From Thalassospira lucentensis (GTDB taxonomy: Bacteria > Pseudomonadota > Alphaproteobacteria > Rhodospirillales > Thalassospiraceae): a DNA stretch of 64,000 bases. Below, piece by piece: positions 9,560-19,479 of this stretch. The stretch is from positions 1,160,501 to 1,224,500 of the forward strand of contig NZ_CP136684.1 of the NCBI RefSeq assembly GCF_032921865.1, written 5' to 3'. The notes beneath the pieces were generated by a model, which searched no databases, was not told the DNA's origin, and saw nothing but the letters and a program-made list of their open reading frames with translations. Position 1 is the first letter of the stretch. Each line of letters begins with the position of its first letter. The position numbers were made by a program, and so were the translations under genes.

Positions 9560-9980
9560 GCCGGGCCTCCTCTTTTCTCTCTCATGCGGTGGTCGGTCGC
9601 TTCTTCCCTGGTCGGCTTTTCTGATTGATCGTTTTATGCCGAACGAATTTATAGCGTTTCAAAAAGGTCGCATTAGGACACGGATCGTGGAAAGAGGTGA
9701 TAAAGTGAAACTATATCAATAATTCTTTGAAAAACGATTGCCACAGCTTCGTGCAGAATACGATCAAAGCCGGATAAAAAGCTTTTAAAAGCCAACAAAA
9801 AACCGGCCAAAGCGATTTCCCGTCCAGGAACATTATCAAAGTCATATTGATAGTGCGGCATAATCATCCATCAATCAGCGCGCAGGAGTTCTTCCTTGCT
9901 GCGCTGCGACCTATGGTTAATGCTACACCAAACAGCCCGCATGACAAAGCCGGGCGTTGCGATATCAGGAGAGGCCAAAG
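9560..9980. other. Divergent promoter region between uraH and puuE
   Basis: This 421-base stretch separates two divergent catabolic units and should hold both promoters. It is AT-richer than its neighbours, especially 9640-9860, and contains the self-complementary run AAGCTTTTAAAAGC around 9780. A purine-responsive repressor could bind here, but I cannot identify a defined operator. A 64-codon minus-strand frame (9673-9867) lacks a convincing ribosome site and any recognised homology, so I do not call it. Confidence 0.5.
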
Positions 9981-10901
9981 ATGACCGAACAAAATTATGC
10001 ACGCGACCTGATTGGCTATGGCCCCAATCCGCCAAAGGCCAACTGGCCGGGCAAGGCCCGTGTTGCGGTCCAATTCGTGCTGAATTACGAGGAAGGTGGT
10101 GAAAACTGCGTTCTGCACGGGGATCGCGCGTCCGAGGCATTTCTGTCGGAAATCATCGGTGCCGACATGCGCGAAGGCGTTCGCCATATGAGCATGGAGT
10201 CGATTTACGAATATGGTTCGCGCGTTGGTGTCTGGCGTATCCTGAACCTGTTCCGCGAACGGCAAATTCCGATCACCATCTTTGCCGTTGCCATGGCGCT
10301 GGCCCGTCACCCGAAGGTTGGCGAAGTCGCGATGCAGGATGGTCATGAAATCTGCTCGCACGGCTATCGCTGGATCGATTACCAATATTTCCCCGAAGAA
10401 CTTGAACGCGAACATCTTCACAAGGCCATCGACATCATCAGGGATGTGACCGGGGAGCGCCCGCTTGGCTGGTATACCGGGCGTACAAGCCCGAACACCC
10501 GACGGCTTGTCGCCGAAGAAGGCGGCTTCCTATATGACGCCGATGATTACAGCGACGAACTGCCTTTCTGGTCTACACAGACAGACACACCGCATCTGAT
10601 CGTGCCCTATACACTTGATGTCAACGACATGCGCTTTGCCGCCATGCAGGGCTTCAATTCCGGCGAACAATATTTTCAATATCTGAAAGACAGTTTTGAT
10701 ACTCTTTACGAAGAAGGTGCCGAAACGCCGCGGATGCTATCGGTTGGTTTACATTGCCGTCTTGTCGGCCGGCCGGGGCGGTTTGCAGCCCTGAAACGCT
10801 TTGTCGATTATGTGCGCGGTCATGATGATGTCTGGTTTGCACGTCGCGTCGATATTGCGCGTCACTGGCGTGAACATCATCCGTTTACCGAAAACAAATA
10901 A
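9981..10901 (+). CDS. puuE: Allantoinase PuuE (polysaccharide-deacetylase fold)
   Basis: Opens the hydantoin ring of allantoin to give allantoate. It has 306 residues and belongs to the metal-independent PuuE type with the NodB/polysaccharide deacetylase fold, not the amidohydrolase AllB type. Family motifs seen are DLIGYGPNPP, VQFVLNYEEGGE, EICSHGYRWIDY and WYTGRTSPNTRRL. The ATG at 9981 has AGGAG about eight bases upstream; an earlier ATG at 9957 has none. It is the first gene of puuE-uraD-alc-allA, divergent from uraH-xdhABC. Confidence 0.96.
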   Translation: MTEQNYARDLIGYGPNPPKANWPGKARVAVQFVLNYEEGGENCVLHGDRASEAFLSEIIGADMREGVRHMSMESIYEYGSRVGVWRILNLFRERQIPITIFAVAMALARHPKVGEVAMQDGHEICSHGYRWIDYQYFPEELEREHLHKAIDIIRDVTGERPLGWYTGRTSPNTRRLVAEEGGFLYDADDYSDELPFWSTQTDTPHLIVPYTLDVNDMRFAAMQGFNSGEQYFQYLKDSFDTLYEEGAETPRMLSVGLHCRLVGRPGRFAALKRFVDYVRGHDDVWFARRVDIARHWREHHPFTENK

Positions 10902-10925
10902 GCATCAAGAAAAACAAGAACTGAA

Positions 10926-11462
10926 ATGGCCGTTATGACCAAACCTGAAAAATCATTGTTCGAAACCCGACCGCCCAGCACCTTGGCGCAAAGCGCCTTT
11001 GTCTCGCTGTATGGCGGGGTTTACGAACATTCCCCCTGGATCGCAAAGCAGCTTTATGATCGCGGCATCACGTCTGCCCTTGATACCCCCGATGCACTCG
11101 CCGATGCCATGGCCGCCGTGGTAAATGGCGCGGTTGACGATGACAAACTGACACTGCTTCGCGCCCACCCTGATCTTGCAGGCAAGCTTGCCTTGGCGGA
11201 ACTGACGCATTCCTCGCAGAATGAACAAACCGGTGCCGGACTTGATCAATGCACGCCAGACGAACTTGCCCGTTTTACGCAATTGAATGACGACTACAAA
11301 AAGAAGTTCGGTTTCCCGTTCATTTTTGCTGTCAAAGGGTTCCATCGGACCGACATCCTGAACGCATTCGAACGCCGCGTTAAAAACGATGTTGAAACCG
11401 AATTTAACGAGGCCATCCATCAGGTACATCGTATCGCCAAGCTGCGCCTCGAAGCCCTTTGA
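10926..11462 (+). CDS. uraD: OHCU decarboxylase
   Basis: Decarboxylates 2-oxo-4-hydroxy-4-carboxy-5-ureidoimidazoline stereospecifically to (S)-allantoin; 178 residues. Hallmark stretches are LRAHPDLAGKLA (catalytic His) and the TGAGLDQCTPDE and FPFIFAVKG motifs. The protein begins about 20 residues before the folded domain; a second ATG at 10935 is possible. It sits 24 bases after puuE and just before alc. With UraH on the opposite strand it completes the conversion of 5-hydroxyisourate to allantoin. Confidence 0.96.
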   Translation: MAVMTKPEKSLFETRPPSTLAQSAFVSLYGGVYEHSPWIAKQLYDRGITSALDTPDALADAMAAVVNGAVDDDKLTLLRAHPDLAGKLALAELTHSSQNEQTGAGLDQCTPDELARFTQLNDDYKKKFGFPFIFAVKGFHRTDILNAFERRVKNDVETEFNEAIHQVHRIAKLRLEAL

Positions 11463-11513
11463 TCGCCAATGACTGGCCTGAACAAAATAACCAATAATCA
11501 GGATTTAAAAGCC

Positions 11514-12545
11514 ATGAGCCATCACACAAACCTTGATGCCCCGGAATTTACCCGGCGTTTTGTCAATTTGGCCGATGAACGTCTGGGCGCAGAGGCAATC
11601 TTTGCGACCGATGATTTCTTTGCCGACAAGCAACGCATGCTGCAAACCGCGGATGCGATTTTCTATCCGGACAAATACGATGACAATGGCAAGTGGATGG
11701 ACGGCTGGGAAAGCCGCCGGAAACGTGTGGAAGGTCATGATTACTGTGTGGTGCGGCTGGCAACATCGGGCCGGATTTACGGTGTCGATATCGATACCAG
11801 CCACTTCACCGGCAACTTCCCGCCCGCCGCATCGCTTGAGGCATGCTATTGCCCGGATGGCGATCCCGTAGATGATGCGACCTGGACCGAAATCGTCGCC
11901 CCGATCGGGCTGCGTGCCGGTGTCGGTGCAGAAGCCCACCATTATGCCGAAGTCACGGCAGAAGGCGTTTTCACCCATGTGCGCCTGCATATCTATCCCG
12001 ATGGCGGTATTGCCCGCCTGCGCGTTTATGGACGTCCGGATCGCGACTGGTCAAAAATGGCAAGCAGTGCCGATCAGGTTGATCTGGCAGCCATGATCAA
12101 TGGCGGCGTGGTCCTGACATGGTCGGATGCCCATTATGGTAACCCGAATGCCATTCTGGCACCGGGCCGGGGCATCAATATGGGTGATGGCTGGGAAACC
12201 CGGCGCCGTCGCGAACCCGGCAACGAGTGGCTGGTTGTTGAACTCGGCCATCCTGGCGAGATTGAAAAGATCATCGTCGATACCTGCCATTTCAAGGGTA
12301 ACTATCCCGACCGGGTTTCCATTCAGGCCGCTTATGTCGATGGTGAAAAGGACAAGTCGCTGCGTGCACGATCCATGTTCTGGCAAACCATTCTGCCCGA
12401 ACAGAAAATGCAGGCCGACCATATCCACGAATTTGATGCATCAGTGATCGCAAAGCTTGGACCGGTATCGCATTTGCGCATCAATTCCATTCCGGATGGC
12501 GGGATCAGCCGCCTGCGCATTCTTGGTAAACCGGCAAAGCGATAA
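11514..12545 (+). CDS. alc: Allantoicase
   Basis: Hydrolyses allantoate to (S)-ureidoglycolate and urea. It has about 343 residues and consists of two homologous allantoicase (jelly-roll) repeats, each with the pattern MxDGWExRRxR followed by a DTxHFxGN(F/Y)P segment; both copies are visible, near residues 60-110 and 225-265. This is the usual internal duplication. The ATG at 11514 has AGGA at about eleven bases upstream; an in-frame ATG at 11469 lacks a ribosome site and would add 15 unconserved residues. Part of puuE-uraD-alc-allA. Confidence 0.95.
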   Translation: MSHHTNLDAPEFTRRFVNLADERLGAEAIFATDDFFADKQRMLQTADAIFYPDKYDDNGKWMDGWESRRKRVEGHDYCVVRLATSGRIYGVDIDTSHFTGNFPPAASLEACYCPDGDPVDDATWTEIVAPIGLRAGVGAEAHHYAEVTAEGVFTHVRLHIYPDGGIARLRVYGRPDRDWSKMASSADQVDLAAMINGGVVLTWSDAHYGNPNAILAPGRGINMGDGWETRRRREPGNEWLVVELGHPGEIEKIIVDTCHFKGNYPDRVSIQAAYVDGEKDKSLRARSMFWQTILPEQKMQADHIHEFDASVIAKLGPVSHLRINSIPDGGISRLRILGKPAKR

Positions 12546-12550
12546 GAACG

Positions 12551-13063
12551 ATGAAACTGAAAGTCGAACCGCTGACACCAGCATCGTTTGCCCCGTTTGG
12601 TGAGGTGATATCAACCGCCACAGCGCGGGATGAATACAAGATCAATCTGGGCACAACGACGCGGTTTCACGATATATCACGCGTTGATGTCGGGGATGAA
12701 GGTGGTGCACCAATCATCAGCATTTTTCGCGGCACACCGCGCCCGATGCCGATTGAAATCAAAATGATGGAACGCCATCCGCTGGGCTCGCAGGCCTTTA
12801 TGCCACTAAGCGGTCAGAAGTTCCTGATCGTTGTGGCAGACGGTTCAGACACCCCCGCCCCCGAAAATCTGCGTGCCTTTATCTCGGATGGATCGCAGGG
12901 AGTGACCTATGCCAGGAATGTCTGGCACCACCCGCTTCTCGTGCTTGAACCAGAAAGCGACTTTCTGATCGTGGATCGCAGCGGGCCGGGCAACAACCTG
13001 AACGAGGTCGACCTGCCGATGGTCAATGGCACCACCATCACACTTGACTGGCCGCAGACCTGA
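12551..13063 (+). CDS. allA: Ureidoglycolate lyase
   Basis: Cleaves (S)-ureidoglycolate to glyoxylate and urea, closing the ureide pathway; 170 residues, cupin-like beta-barrel. Recognisable stretches are LTPASFAPFGEVI, ERHPLGSQAFMPL and YARNVWHHPLL (metal or active-site His region). It begins five bases after alc and is the last gene of the plus-strand unit, followed by a bidirectional terminator at 13086-13109. Its product glyoxylate can enter malate or glycerate synthesis, and the released urea would need a urease, which is not in this window. Confidence 0.95.
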   Translation: MKLKVEPLTPASFAPFGEVISTATARDEYKINLGTTTRFHDISRVDVGDEGGAPIISIFRGTPRPMPIEIKMMERHPLGSQAFMPLSGQKFLIVVADGSDTPAPENLRAFISDGSQGVTYARNVWHHPLLVLEPESDFLIVDRSGPGNNLNEVDLPMVNGTTITLDWPQT

Positions 13064-13085
13064 TATCGCATCACCAAGACATAGC

Positions 13086-13109
13086 ACCCTGATCGATTTC
13101 GATCAGGGT
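13086..13109. terminator. Bidirectional hairpin between allA and the HAD gene
   Basis: A perfect 11-base inverted repeat (arms 13086-13096 and 13099-13109, ACCCTGATCGA and its complement) separated by two bases. It lies between two convergent genes, and the stop codon of the minus-strand HAD gene is inside the arm. There is no long T-run, so termination efficiency is uncertain. Confidence 0.6.
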
Positions 13110-13780
13110 CGGTTTGCCAATCCCAGATTTGCAAGATACCGGTGCAGTTCGCTGGCATCGCCGACGACGTCCTCGGCACCGGCCTGCATCAACATTTCGG
13201 CATCTTCCGGATTGCGATGACCGCCACCAAGAAAGCCGACTGCCCGCATCCCGGCCGCCGCAGCGGCAATAATGCCGGCTGGACTGTCTTCGATCACGAG
13301 GCAGCTTTCGGGATTTGCACCGCATTCGCGCGCCGCATGCAGGAAGATATCCGGGGCAGGTTTGCCATTGTCCACTTCCTCGACCGAGAAAATCCGCGCC
13401 CCGAAGAAATCAAGCAGCCCCGTAATCCCAAGACACATATCAAGCCGCGCCAAATCGCTGCCTGATGCGACACAAACCGGCACGCTCAACGATTTCAACA
13501 AGGTGTCGATACCGCTGATTGCCCGAAGATCGGTTTCAAAAAGATGTGCGAGCAAATCTTCACATTCTTTCTGATAATGCGCCGCTTCGATTGCAGTCGC
13601 GTGTTCATCATTCAGACGGGCGATCATCCCGGCATAGGACACACCGCCAAACCGGCGTGCCAGATCATCCGAAGACAATGCAATGCCGTGACCTGCAAGT
13701 ATCTGAACATCGACGGCAAAAGACAGAACTTCGCTATCGATCAGCACACCGTCACAATCAAAGATGACCAGATTGATCAC
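13103..13780 (-). CDS. HAD-superfamily hydrolase (beta-phosphoglucomutase/phosphatase-like)
   Basis: Predicted small-molecule phosphatase or phosphomutase of HAD subfamily IA, 225 residues. Motif I is FDCDGVLIDSE (nucleophile Asp8, acid/base Asp10), motif II is VASGSD, and motif III/IV is NGKPAPDIF with VIEDSPAGI. A helical cap lies between motifs I and II. The closest named E. coli type is YieH/YcjU-like, but the substrate cannot be told from sequence. It overlaps the upstream lipoprotein gene by four bases (ATGA), so they are coupled. It converges on the ureide genes and is probably not part of that pathway. Confidence 0.88.
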   Translation of the reverse strand: MINLVIFDCDGVLIDSEVLSFAVDVQILAGHGIALSSDDLARRFGGVSYAGMIARLNDEHATAIEAAHYQKECEDLLAHLFETDLRAISGIDTLLKSLSVPVCVASGSDLARLDMCLGITGLLDFFGARIFSVEEVDNGKPAPDIFLHAARECGANPESCLVIEDSPAGIIAAAAAGMRAVGFLGGGHRNPEDAEMLMQAGAEDVVGDASELHRYLANLGLANRP

Positions 13781-14586
13781 TGCGTTGCCGAACCGCCCCC
13801 CAGATCAAGGGCGAGCAATCGTTTCTGAATTTCCTGGGACAGCACCGCACTTGGCTGCGCACCAAGGGCACGCTGATAGGCAGCACGTGCCATCTCGGTC
13901 TTGCCCATTGCAAGGGCGTTGTCGGCAAAATGCGCAAGATGTTCGGCCGTCGGCATTGCTTTGTTAACCGCAATGAATATCTCTTCGGCTTCCTGATATT
14001 TGCCCTGTTTGTAAAGCACTAGTCCATAGGTATCTAATATCGCTGGGTTTTCAGGCTGAACTTGCAAAGCGCGTTTGGTCAGGCGCTCTGCCTCGGCGAG
14101 ATTTTCACCTCGCATTGCATAGTGGAATGCAAGCCAATTGGCAGCTTCAATATTCCCCGCATTCGATGCCTGGGTTGCTTCTGCCAGCATGGTGTTACGA
14201 TAGGTTTCCATCACCGCCTTGATGGCATCGCTATCAAGACCATCAACCCATGTCAGACCGACACGAACCGCCTTGCATCCCTTGCCACCCTTTTCCTGAC
14301 AAAGGGCAACGGACTCTTCAACCGCGCCCAGCACGGTGGCACTCGGTCCAGCGGCATATTCAACCCCGGCCTCGTCACGCGACAATGCCTTGAAATCAAT
14401 CATCGCACGATAACGCTCATCGACCGGTTTTTCTGCCGAGCTGGCAAACATGTCCTGAGGCTCCCATTTCGGGGAGGTATCGCCACAGGCCGCCAAAGTC
14501 AGAAGTGCTAAACCCACAATGAGATGATGTGTCCGGATCAACAAAGCAGTCATTCCCTGATGCTGTTTCATATGATGACTAAGCAT
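13777..14586 (-). CDS. TPR-repeat lipoprotein
   Basis: Predicted outer-membrane or periplasmic lipoprotein, up to 269 residues. The signal peptide ends with a lipobox, LTLAAC, the cysteine lying about 34 residues from the first ATG. Residues about 140-260 have tetratricopeptide-like helices, for example ILDTYGLVLYKQGKYQEAEEIF and NALAMGKTEMARAAYQRAL. A Sel1/TPR scaffold role in protein contacts is the general expectation. The start is uncertain: ATG codons at 14586, 14571 and 14553 are all possible, and only the first has GGGCGGG nearby. It is coupled to the HAD gene downstream and follows DUF4153 by 23 bases. Confidence 0.8.
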   Translation of the reverse strand: MLSHHMKQHQGMTALLIRTHHLIVGLALLTLAACGDTSPKWEPQDMFASSAEKPVDERYRAMIDFKALSRDEAGVEYAAGPSATVLGAVEESVALCQEKGGKGCKAVRVGLTWVDGLDSDAIKAVMETYRNTMLAEATQASNAGNIEAANWLAFHYAMRGENLAEAERLTKRALQVQPENPAILDTYGLVLYKQGKYQEAEEIFIAVNKAMPTAEHLAHFADNALAMGKTEMARAAYQRALGAQPSAVLSQEIQKRLLALDLGGGSATQ

Positions 14587-14609
14587 AACCCGCCCCGATT
14601 AGGCAGGCG

Positions 14610-16316
14610 TTAACGATATTGCCCCCAACGTGCCCCACCGATCAGAAGGTCGGAGTAACGTGGCGAAACGATCTCGAAATTTCCGTTGGCAAGATCACGC
14701 AACATCAACTCGTGGTCGATTTCACTCTGGTCATGGAAGAAACTGGCTACAACCTGCCAACCATTATCCTGGGCTCCATAGCGATACACATCAACATAGT
14801 CGCGTGTCGTGAAAAAGGCCGCCTCTTCCATGCCATCCCCGTCAAGGTCAACCATCAACAGTGCACACTGGTTCGGGGCCCCTGTACCTGAAGCTGCCTT
14901 GCGACAGAAACGACGATCATATTCAAGCTGGCCTTCCAGCAGGGTCTTAACCGCTTCCTGAGGTATCTGGTGTTGCGACGGGTAGACCGGAATATTGTCA
15001 ATTCCGGCCTTCATTCGATCACCATCAGGATCGAAATAGCTGCGTAGTTCGGCAAGTGGCGGCACCACGTCGGGATTTGCGCTCCCAAGTTCGGCAAGTG
15101 CCTCCTCGCCCGGCATTCCAAGATTTCGGGCAATGAAAGCAAGATCAGCCGTGTCCCAGTCTGTCATAGATGACAGACGGCTTTGCTGATTGCGCGCCGA
15201 AATGCTGACCGGATCAAGGAAGGGCAGATGCATGATAAAGGCCGTCAAGGCCCCGCAAATCGCGATATGGCCAAACGCCCTGCGCAGGGAGACCGGGGTT
15301 GACTGACGACGGCCAAATGCCGCCACCGAAAGCCAGACCGTCGCCATCAAGACAAATACCGCCGCCCAGATCGCATAAACCCGCGAAGGGGTCAGGCCAT
15401 ATTCACGCACCCGGATATAAATCGTCGCCATCGCAATCAGGGCGAATATCGGCGCCATCCATAATGTAAAGCGAAAGACGCGATCACCAATCCGGCCAAA
15501 CAGAGTTGTGCCTTCGCCTGCCTGAACCGCACCAAAAAGCAAATAGCTAAGCCCTGCTGCGGCAGCCATCACGGTCCACCAGACACCAAAATCCTGATCC
15601 AGCAGAACTTCCCAGCCGCCAAGTGCGGCTGCAACCAGAAACAGGAAAAGCCCGGATGCCTGGATCGGATACAGAATGCGGAACATACCGCCAATCACCT
15701 GACGGACCGGGATCAGAAGCCCCGATTTTTCCCGGGCAATCAGAATACCGGTGGCAAAGGCCGCCCCCGAGAGCGGCAAGGCAACATATGCCTCGCTAAT
15801 CAGTTCCCAGATCTGGTCGATGCCAACCAGAATCAACAGTGAACATAGCGCATAGAAAACCGGCCAGAAAACGGCAACCCCGACCAAACCGAAAGCCAAT
15901 GCCAGCTTGATCGACCAGATTTCCGGCACAAGTGCCGCCCGATCCGGATAGTTTGGCAAAACGGTCGTCTGCAACGGCCCCCAAATGCGCCATATTCCAA
16001 CAGCGACCCCGACCCAAAGCGCCTGACAGGCCAGCAGGGCGAAAATGGCGGTTTCGTCAGTATACTCGAACCCGACCAGATGCTGAAACGCCAATACCTG
16101 CAGGGCTGCAAGCAATGGCAGGACGAGCGTCACGGCAAGATCAACACGCAGCCGACGCACCCCGATGGCAAACCAGCTGCAATAAGCCAGTCCGGCGATA
16201 AACGTCATCAGGCTCGCCAGAAGATAATTATCCTCCCAGCGATAATCGATCAGATACCAGAATGCGAAGCCATATGCCGCGCCGCTCAAGGGGAACAGCC
16301 AATGCGCCTTTTTCAT
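14610..16316 (-). CDS. DUF4153 polytopic membrane protein
   Basis: Integral membrane protein of 568 residues with about 11 to 12 hydrophobic segments over residues 5-375, followed by a soluble C-terminal part of about 190 residues. It matches the DUF4153 family, whose function is not established. The C-terminal region carries ALLMVDLDGDGMEEAAFF, an acidic stretch of the EF-hand/dockerin or VCBS kind, suggesting calcium binding outside the membrane; this is inference. It starts at ATG 16316 with AAAGG upstream and lies in one orientation with the TPR lipoprotein and HAD gene, likely as an operon. Confidence 0.8.
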   Translation of the reverse strand: MKKAHWLFPLSGAAYGFAFWYLIDYRWEDNYLLASLMTFIAGLAYCSWFAIGVRRLRVDLAVTLVLPLLAALQVLAFQHLVGFEYTDETAIFALLACQALWVGVAVGIWRIWGPLQTTVLPNYPDRAALVPEIWSIKLALAFGLVGVAVFWPVFYALCSLLILVGIDQIWELISEAYVALPLSGAAFATGILIAREKSGLLIPVRQVIGGMFRILYPIQASGLFLFLVAAALGGWEVLLDQDFGVWWTVMAAAAGLSYLLFGAVQAGEGTTLFGRIGDRVFRFTLWMAPIFALIAMATIYIRVREYGLTPSRVYAIWAAVFVLMATVWLSVAAFGRRQSTPVSLRRAFGHIAICGALTAFIMHLPFLDPVSISARNQQSRLSSMTDWDTADLAFIARNLGMPGEEALAELGSANPDVVPPLAELRSYFDPDGDRMKAGIDNIPVYPSQHQIPQEAVKTLLEGQLEYDRRFCRKAASGTGAPNQCALLMVDLDGDGMEEAAFFTTRDYVDVYRYGAQDNGWQVVASFFHDQSEIDHELMLRDLANGNFEIVSPRYSDLLIGGARWGQYR

Positions 16317-16383
16317 GGGTTTGCCTTTGCTCTCGCCCGATTATCCGGGTCAGGTTTTCTTTATGAACGATATTAAAACAGAA

Positions 16384-16418
16384 AAAGCCGCCGGGATCAT
16401 CCGATCTCCGGCGGCTTT
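16384..16418 (-). terminator. Intrinsic terminator downstream of sdhB
   Basis: Eleven-base perfect stem (AAAGCCGCCGG, 16384-16394, with its complement 16408-16418) and a 13-base loop. Read on the minus strand the stem is followed by TTTCTGTTTT. It lies 42 bases past the sdhB stop and so ends the sdhCDAB transcript. Confidence 0.85.
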
Positions 16419-16459
16419 AACTTTTTGTCTTAAAAAGACTTTTGTATGGTGCTAACCGA

Positions 16460-17242
16460 TCAGGCGCGGCGTTCTGCGATCATCTTTTTGATTTCGGTGA
16501 TCGCCAATGCCGGGTTCAGGCCTTTCGGGCAGGTATTGGTGCAGTTCATGATCGTGTGGCAACGATACAGACGGAACGGATCTTCGAGCGCGTCGAGACG
16601 TTCACCGGTATATTCGTCACGCGAGTCAGCCAGCCAGCGATAAGCCTGCAGCAGAACAGCCGGGCCGAGGTAACGGTCGGAGTTCCACCAATAGGACGGG
16701 CACGCGGTCGAGCAGGAGAAGCACAGGATGCATTCCCACAGACCGTCAAGCTTCGCGCGTTCTTCACGCGACTGCAGACGTTCACCATCCGGCGGTGTCG
16801 GGCTGTCAGCCTTGAGCCACGGCTCGATCGAGGCGAGCTGTGCGTAAGGCTGGGACAGATCGGGCACCAGATCCTTGACCACCGGCATATGCGGCAGCGG
16901 ATAGATTTTGACTTCGCCCTTGATGTCCTCGATCGGTTTCAGACACGCAAGCGTATTGCGACCGTCGATATTCATCGCGCACGAACCGCAAATGCCTTCA
17001 CGGCAGGAACGGCGGAAAGTCAGGGTCGCGTCGATCTCGTTCTTGATCTTGATCAGTGCGTCAAGAACCATCGGACCGCACTTGTCGAGGTCAATATCGT
17101 AAGTATCGGTACGCGGGTTATCGCCGCTGTCAGGATCGTAACGATAGATCTTGAAGCTACGGGTGTTTTTCGCGTCAGCCGGTGCAGAGAACGACTTGCC
17201 CTCTTTGACGACCGAATTGGCGGGAAGATTGAATTCTACCAT
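16460..17242 (-). CDS. sdhB: Succinate dehydrogenase iron-sulfur subunit
   Basis: Electron-transfer subunit of complex II, 260 residues, passing electrons from FAD in SdhA to ubiquinone. The three cluster motifs are present in order: 2Fe-2[12 protein letters not shown] with the following Cys in NTLAC, 4Fe-4[13 protein letters not shown], and 3Fe-4[18 protein letters not shown]. The quinone-site Trp region SYWWN is also seen. It is the last gene of sdhCDAB, 25 bases after sdhA, followed by a strong terminator. Confidence 0.98.
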   Translation of the reverse strand: MVEFNLPANSVVKEGKSFSAPADAKNTRSFKIYRYDPDSGDNPRTDTYDIDLDKCGPMVLDALIKIKNEIDATLTFRRSCREGICGSCAMNIDGRNTLACLKPIEDIKGEVKIYPLPHMPVVKDLVPDLSQPYAQLASIEPWLKADSPTPPDGERLQSREERAKLDGLWECILCFSCSTACPSYWWNSDRYLGPAVLLQAYRWLADSRDEYTGERLDALEDPFRLYRCHTIMNCTNTCPKGLNPALAITEIKKMIAERRA

Positions 17243-17267
17243 CTCTCAAATCCTCTCTTGCCGCGCC

Positions 17268-19064
17268 TTAATAGACGCGCTCTTTCGGCTCGATATACGA
17301 CACTTCATCGGTAAGGGTGAAGGTATTGACCGGACGATAGGTCAGATCAACGCCATACCCTTTGTCCCAACCGACGGTGGCGATCGTGTGCTTCATCCAG
17401 ACTTCGTCATCACGCTTCGGATAATCCTCGTGGGCATGTGCCCCGCGTGATTCGTGACGGGCCTCGGCGGAATTCATGGTTGCTGCGGCGCAGACCATAA
17501 GGTTTTCGAGTTCCATCGTTTCGACGAGATCGGAGTTCCAGATCAACGAACGGTCCGACACGGCAACATCGGGAAGCGTTGCTGCGGTCGCGGAAAGTTT
17601 TTCGACACCTTCCTTGAGAATCTCGGACGTACGGAACACACCACAGTTGCCCTGCATGACGCGCTGCATTTCCAGACGGATTTCGGCAGTCGGGCGGGAA
17701 CCCTTTGCCCAACGCAGACGGTCGAAACGGGCAATCGCCTCGTCGCCGTCAGTGGTTTTGAGTTCCTTGTAGGATGCCTTGGCATCGACGACTTCGGCTG
17801 CATGCAGACCGCAGGCACGACCAAACACAACAAGGTCAAGCAGCGAGTTGGTGCCCAGACGGTTCGCACCGTGAACCGATACACAGGCCGCTTCGCCAGC
17901 CGCCATCAGACCCGGGACGATTGCGTTCGGGTTATCCGGGGTCGGACGCAGGACTTCTCCCTTATAGTTGGTTGGAATACCGCCCATGTTGTAATGGACC
18001 GTCGGCAGGACCGGAATCGGTTCCTTGGTCGCATCAACACCGGCAAAGATTTTTGCGGTTTCGGTAATACCCGGCAGACGTTCCCACAGCACTTCCGAAC
18101 CAAGATGTTCAAGGTGCAGATGGATATATTCGCCGTGTTCACCAACACCACGACCATCACGGATTTCCTGTGCCATACCGCGCGAAACGACGTCACGTGA
18201 TGCAAGGTCCTTAACGGTCGGGGCGTAACGTTCCATGAAACGTTCGCCTTCGGAGTTGGTCAGGTAACCACCCTCACCGCGTGCGCCTTCGGTGATCAGG
18301 CAACCCGAACCGTAAATGCCGGTCGGGTGGAACTGAACGAATTCCATGTCCTGAAGACCAAGGCCCGCACGTGCAACCATACCATGACCATCACCGGTGC
18401 AGGTATGTGCCGAGGTGCAGCTGAAGAAGGCGCGACCGTAACCACCAGATGCCAGAATGACCATCTTGGCGTTAAAGCGATGCAGTTCGCCGGTATCAAG
18501 ATCCCAGGCAACCAGACCTTTGCACGAACCGTCTTCACCCATGATCAGATCAAGGGCAATATATTCGACAAAGAATTCGGCTTTGTGTTTCAGGCACTGC
18601 TGATACAGCGTATGCAGCATGGCGTGACCTGTACGGTCAGCCGCAGCACAGGCACGTTCGACCGGGGCTTTACCGTGATCACGGGTGTGACCGCCGAACG
18701 GACGCTGATAGATTTTGCCATCTTCGGTACGCGAGAACGGCATGCCGTAATGTTCAAGTTCATGAACCGCCGGAACGGCGTTACGGCACATATATTCGAT
18801 CGCGTCCTGATCACCCAGCCAGTCGGACCCCTTGACGGTGTCATACATATGCCACTGCCAGTGATCCTCGGACATGTTGCCAAGCGACGCACCAATGCCA
18901 CCCTGTGCCGCAACGGTGTGCGAACGGGTCGGGAAGACCTTGGTGATACACGCGGTTTTCAATCCGGCTTCGACCGTACCAAGCGTCGCACGAAGACCGG
19001 CGCCGCCTGCGCCCATAACGACGACATCGTAGTTATGGTCGATGATTTTATATGATTCGCTCAT
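17268..19064 (-). CDS. sdhA: Succinate dehydrogenase flavoprotein subunit
   Basis: Catalytic subunit of complex II, oxidising succinate to fumarate with covalently bound FAD; 598 residues. [10 protein letters not shown] is the dinucleotide-binding motif near residue 17, [10 protein letters not shown] carries the FAD-linking His, and [11 protein letters not shown] and [13 protein letters not shown] are active-site and flavin stretches. The chosen ATG at 19064 lies four bases after sdhD; an earlier in-frame ATG at 19115 is inside sdhD and is unlikely. Length is standard for the alphaproteobacterial and mitochondrial enzyme. Confidence 0.98.
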   Translation of the reverse strand: MSESYKIIDHNYDVVVMGAGGAGLRATLGTVEAGLKTACITKVFPTRSHTVAAQGGIGASLGNMSEDHWQWHMYDTVKGSDWLGDQDAIEYMCRNAVPAVHELEHYGMPFSRTEDGKIYQRPFGGHTRDHGKAPVERACAAADRTGHAMLHTLYQQCLKHKAEFFVEYIALDLIMGEDGSCKGLVAWDLDTGELHRFNAKMVILASGGYGRAFFSCTSAHTCTGDGHGMVARAGLGLQDMEFVQFHPTGIYGSGCLITEGARGEGGYLTNSEGERFMERYAPTVKDLASRDVVSRGMAQEIRDGRGVGEHGEYIHLHLEHLGSEVLWERLPGITETAKIFAGVDATKEPIPVLPTVHYNMGGIPTNYKGEVLRPTPDNPNAIVPGLMAAGEAACVSVHGANRLGTNSLLDLVVFGRACGLHAAEVVDAKASYKELKTTDGDEAIARFDRLRWAKGSRPTAEIRLEMQRVMQGNCGVFRTSEILKEGVEKLSATAATLPDVAVSDRSLIWNSDLVETMELENLMVCAAATMNSAEARHESRGAHAHEDYPKRDDEVWMKHTIATVGWDKGYGVDLTYRPVNTFTLTDEVSYIEPKERVY

Positions 19065-19068
19065 TGGT

Positions 19069-19452
19069 TCAGGCTCCGGCAAAAACGATACGCAAGACCG
19101 ACACGATGGCGGCAACCGACAGGAAGGCGGCCACAGCCTTGATCAGGAACAGCGATACGATTTCTGCTTTACGGTTGTGCACATAATCTTCGATCACGAC
19201 CTGCAGGCCGTGCGTGAAGTGCACCGAAACACTGATGATCATCAGGATCATCATGGTCGAATGGAAATACGAGCTCAGCCATTCACGGACTGCATCATAG
19301 TCGGCCGTATGGCCAGACAGGATCGATATGATGAACCAGATGCCGAGCGGAAGGTTTGCGACAGCGGTAACGCGCTGGGTCCACCAGTGCGACGAGCCAC
19401 TTTTAGCAGAACCGAGGCCGCGTACACGACCCAGATCGGATTGCATTTTCAT
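19069..19452 (-). CDS. sdhD: Succinate dehydrogenase membrane anchor subunit D
   Basis: Membrane anchor of complex II, 127 residues with three hydrophobic segments. The heme-ligand and quinone-site region appears as [16 protein letters not shown], with the His and the Asp-Tyr pair expected for SdhD. The N-terminus is soluble and basic. It lies between sdhC (27-base gap) and sdhA. The family is poorly conserved, so the assignment rests on operon position and this motif. Confidence 0.95.
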   Translation of the reverse strand: MKMQSDLGRVRGLGSAKSGSSHWWTQRVTAVANLPLGIWFIISILSGHTADYDAVREWLSSYFHSTMMILMIISVSVHFTHGLQVVIEDYVHNRKAEIVSLFLIKAVAAFLSVAAIVSVLRIVFAGA

Positions 19453-19479
19453 GACAGGTTTGTCCCCTCTTGCCCGGCC

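Noticed and set aside
9673-9867. A 64-codon minus-strand frame in the uraH-puuE intergenic region
   Set aside because: It has no good ribosome site and no recognised family, and it would occupy the divergent promoter region. A real small protein cannot be excluded.
17454-18200. A 248-codon plus-strand open frame
   Set aside because: It is antisense to sdhA, whose identity is certain.
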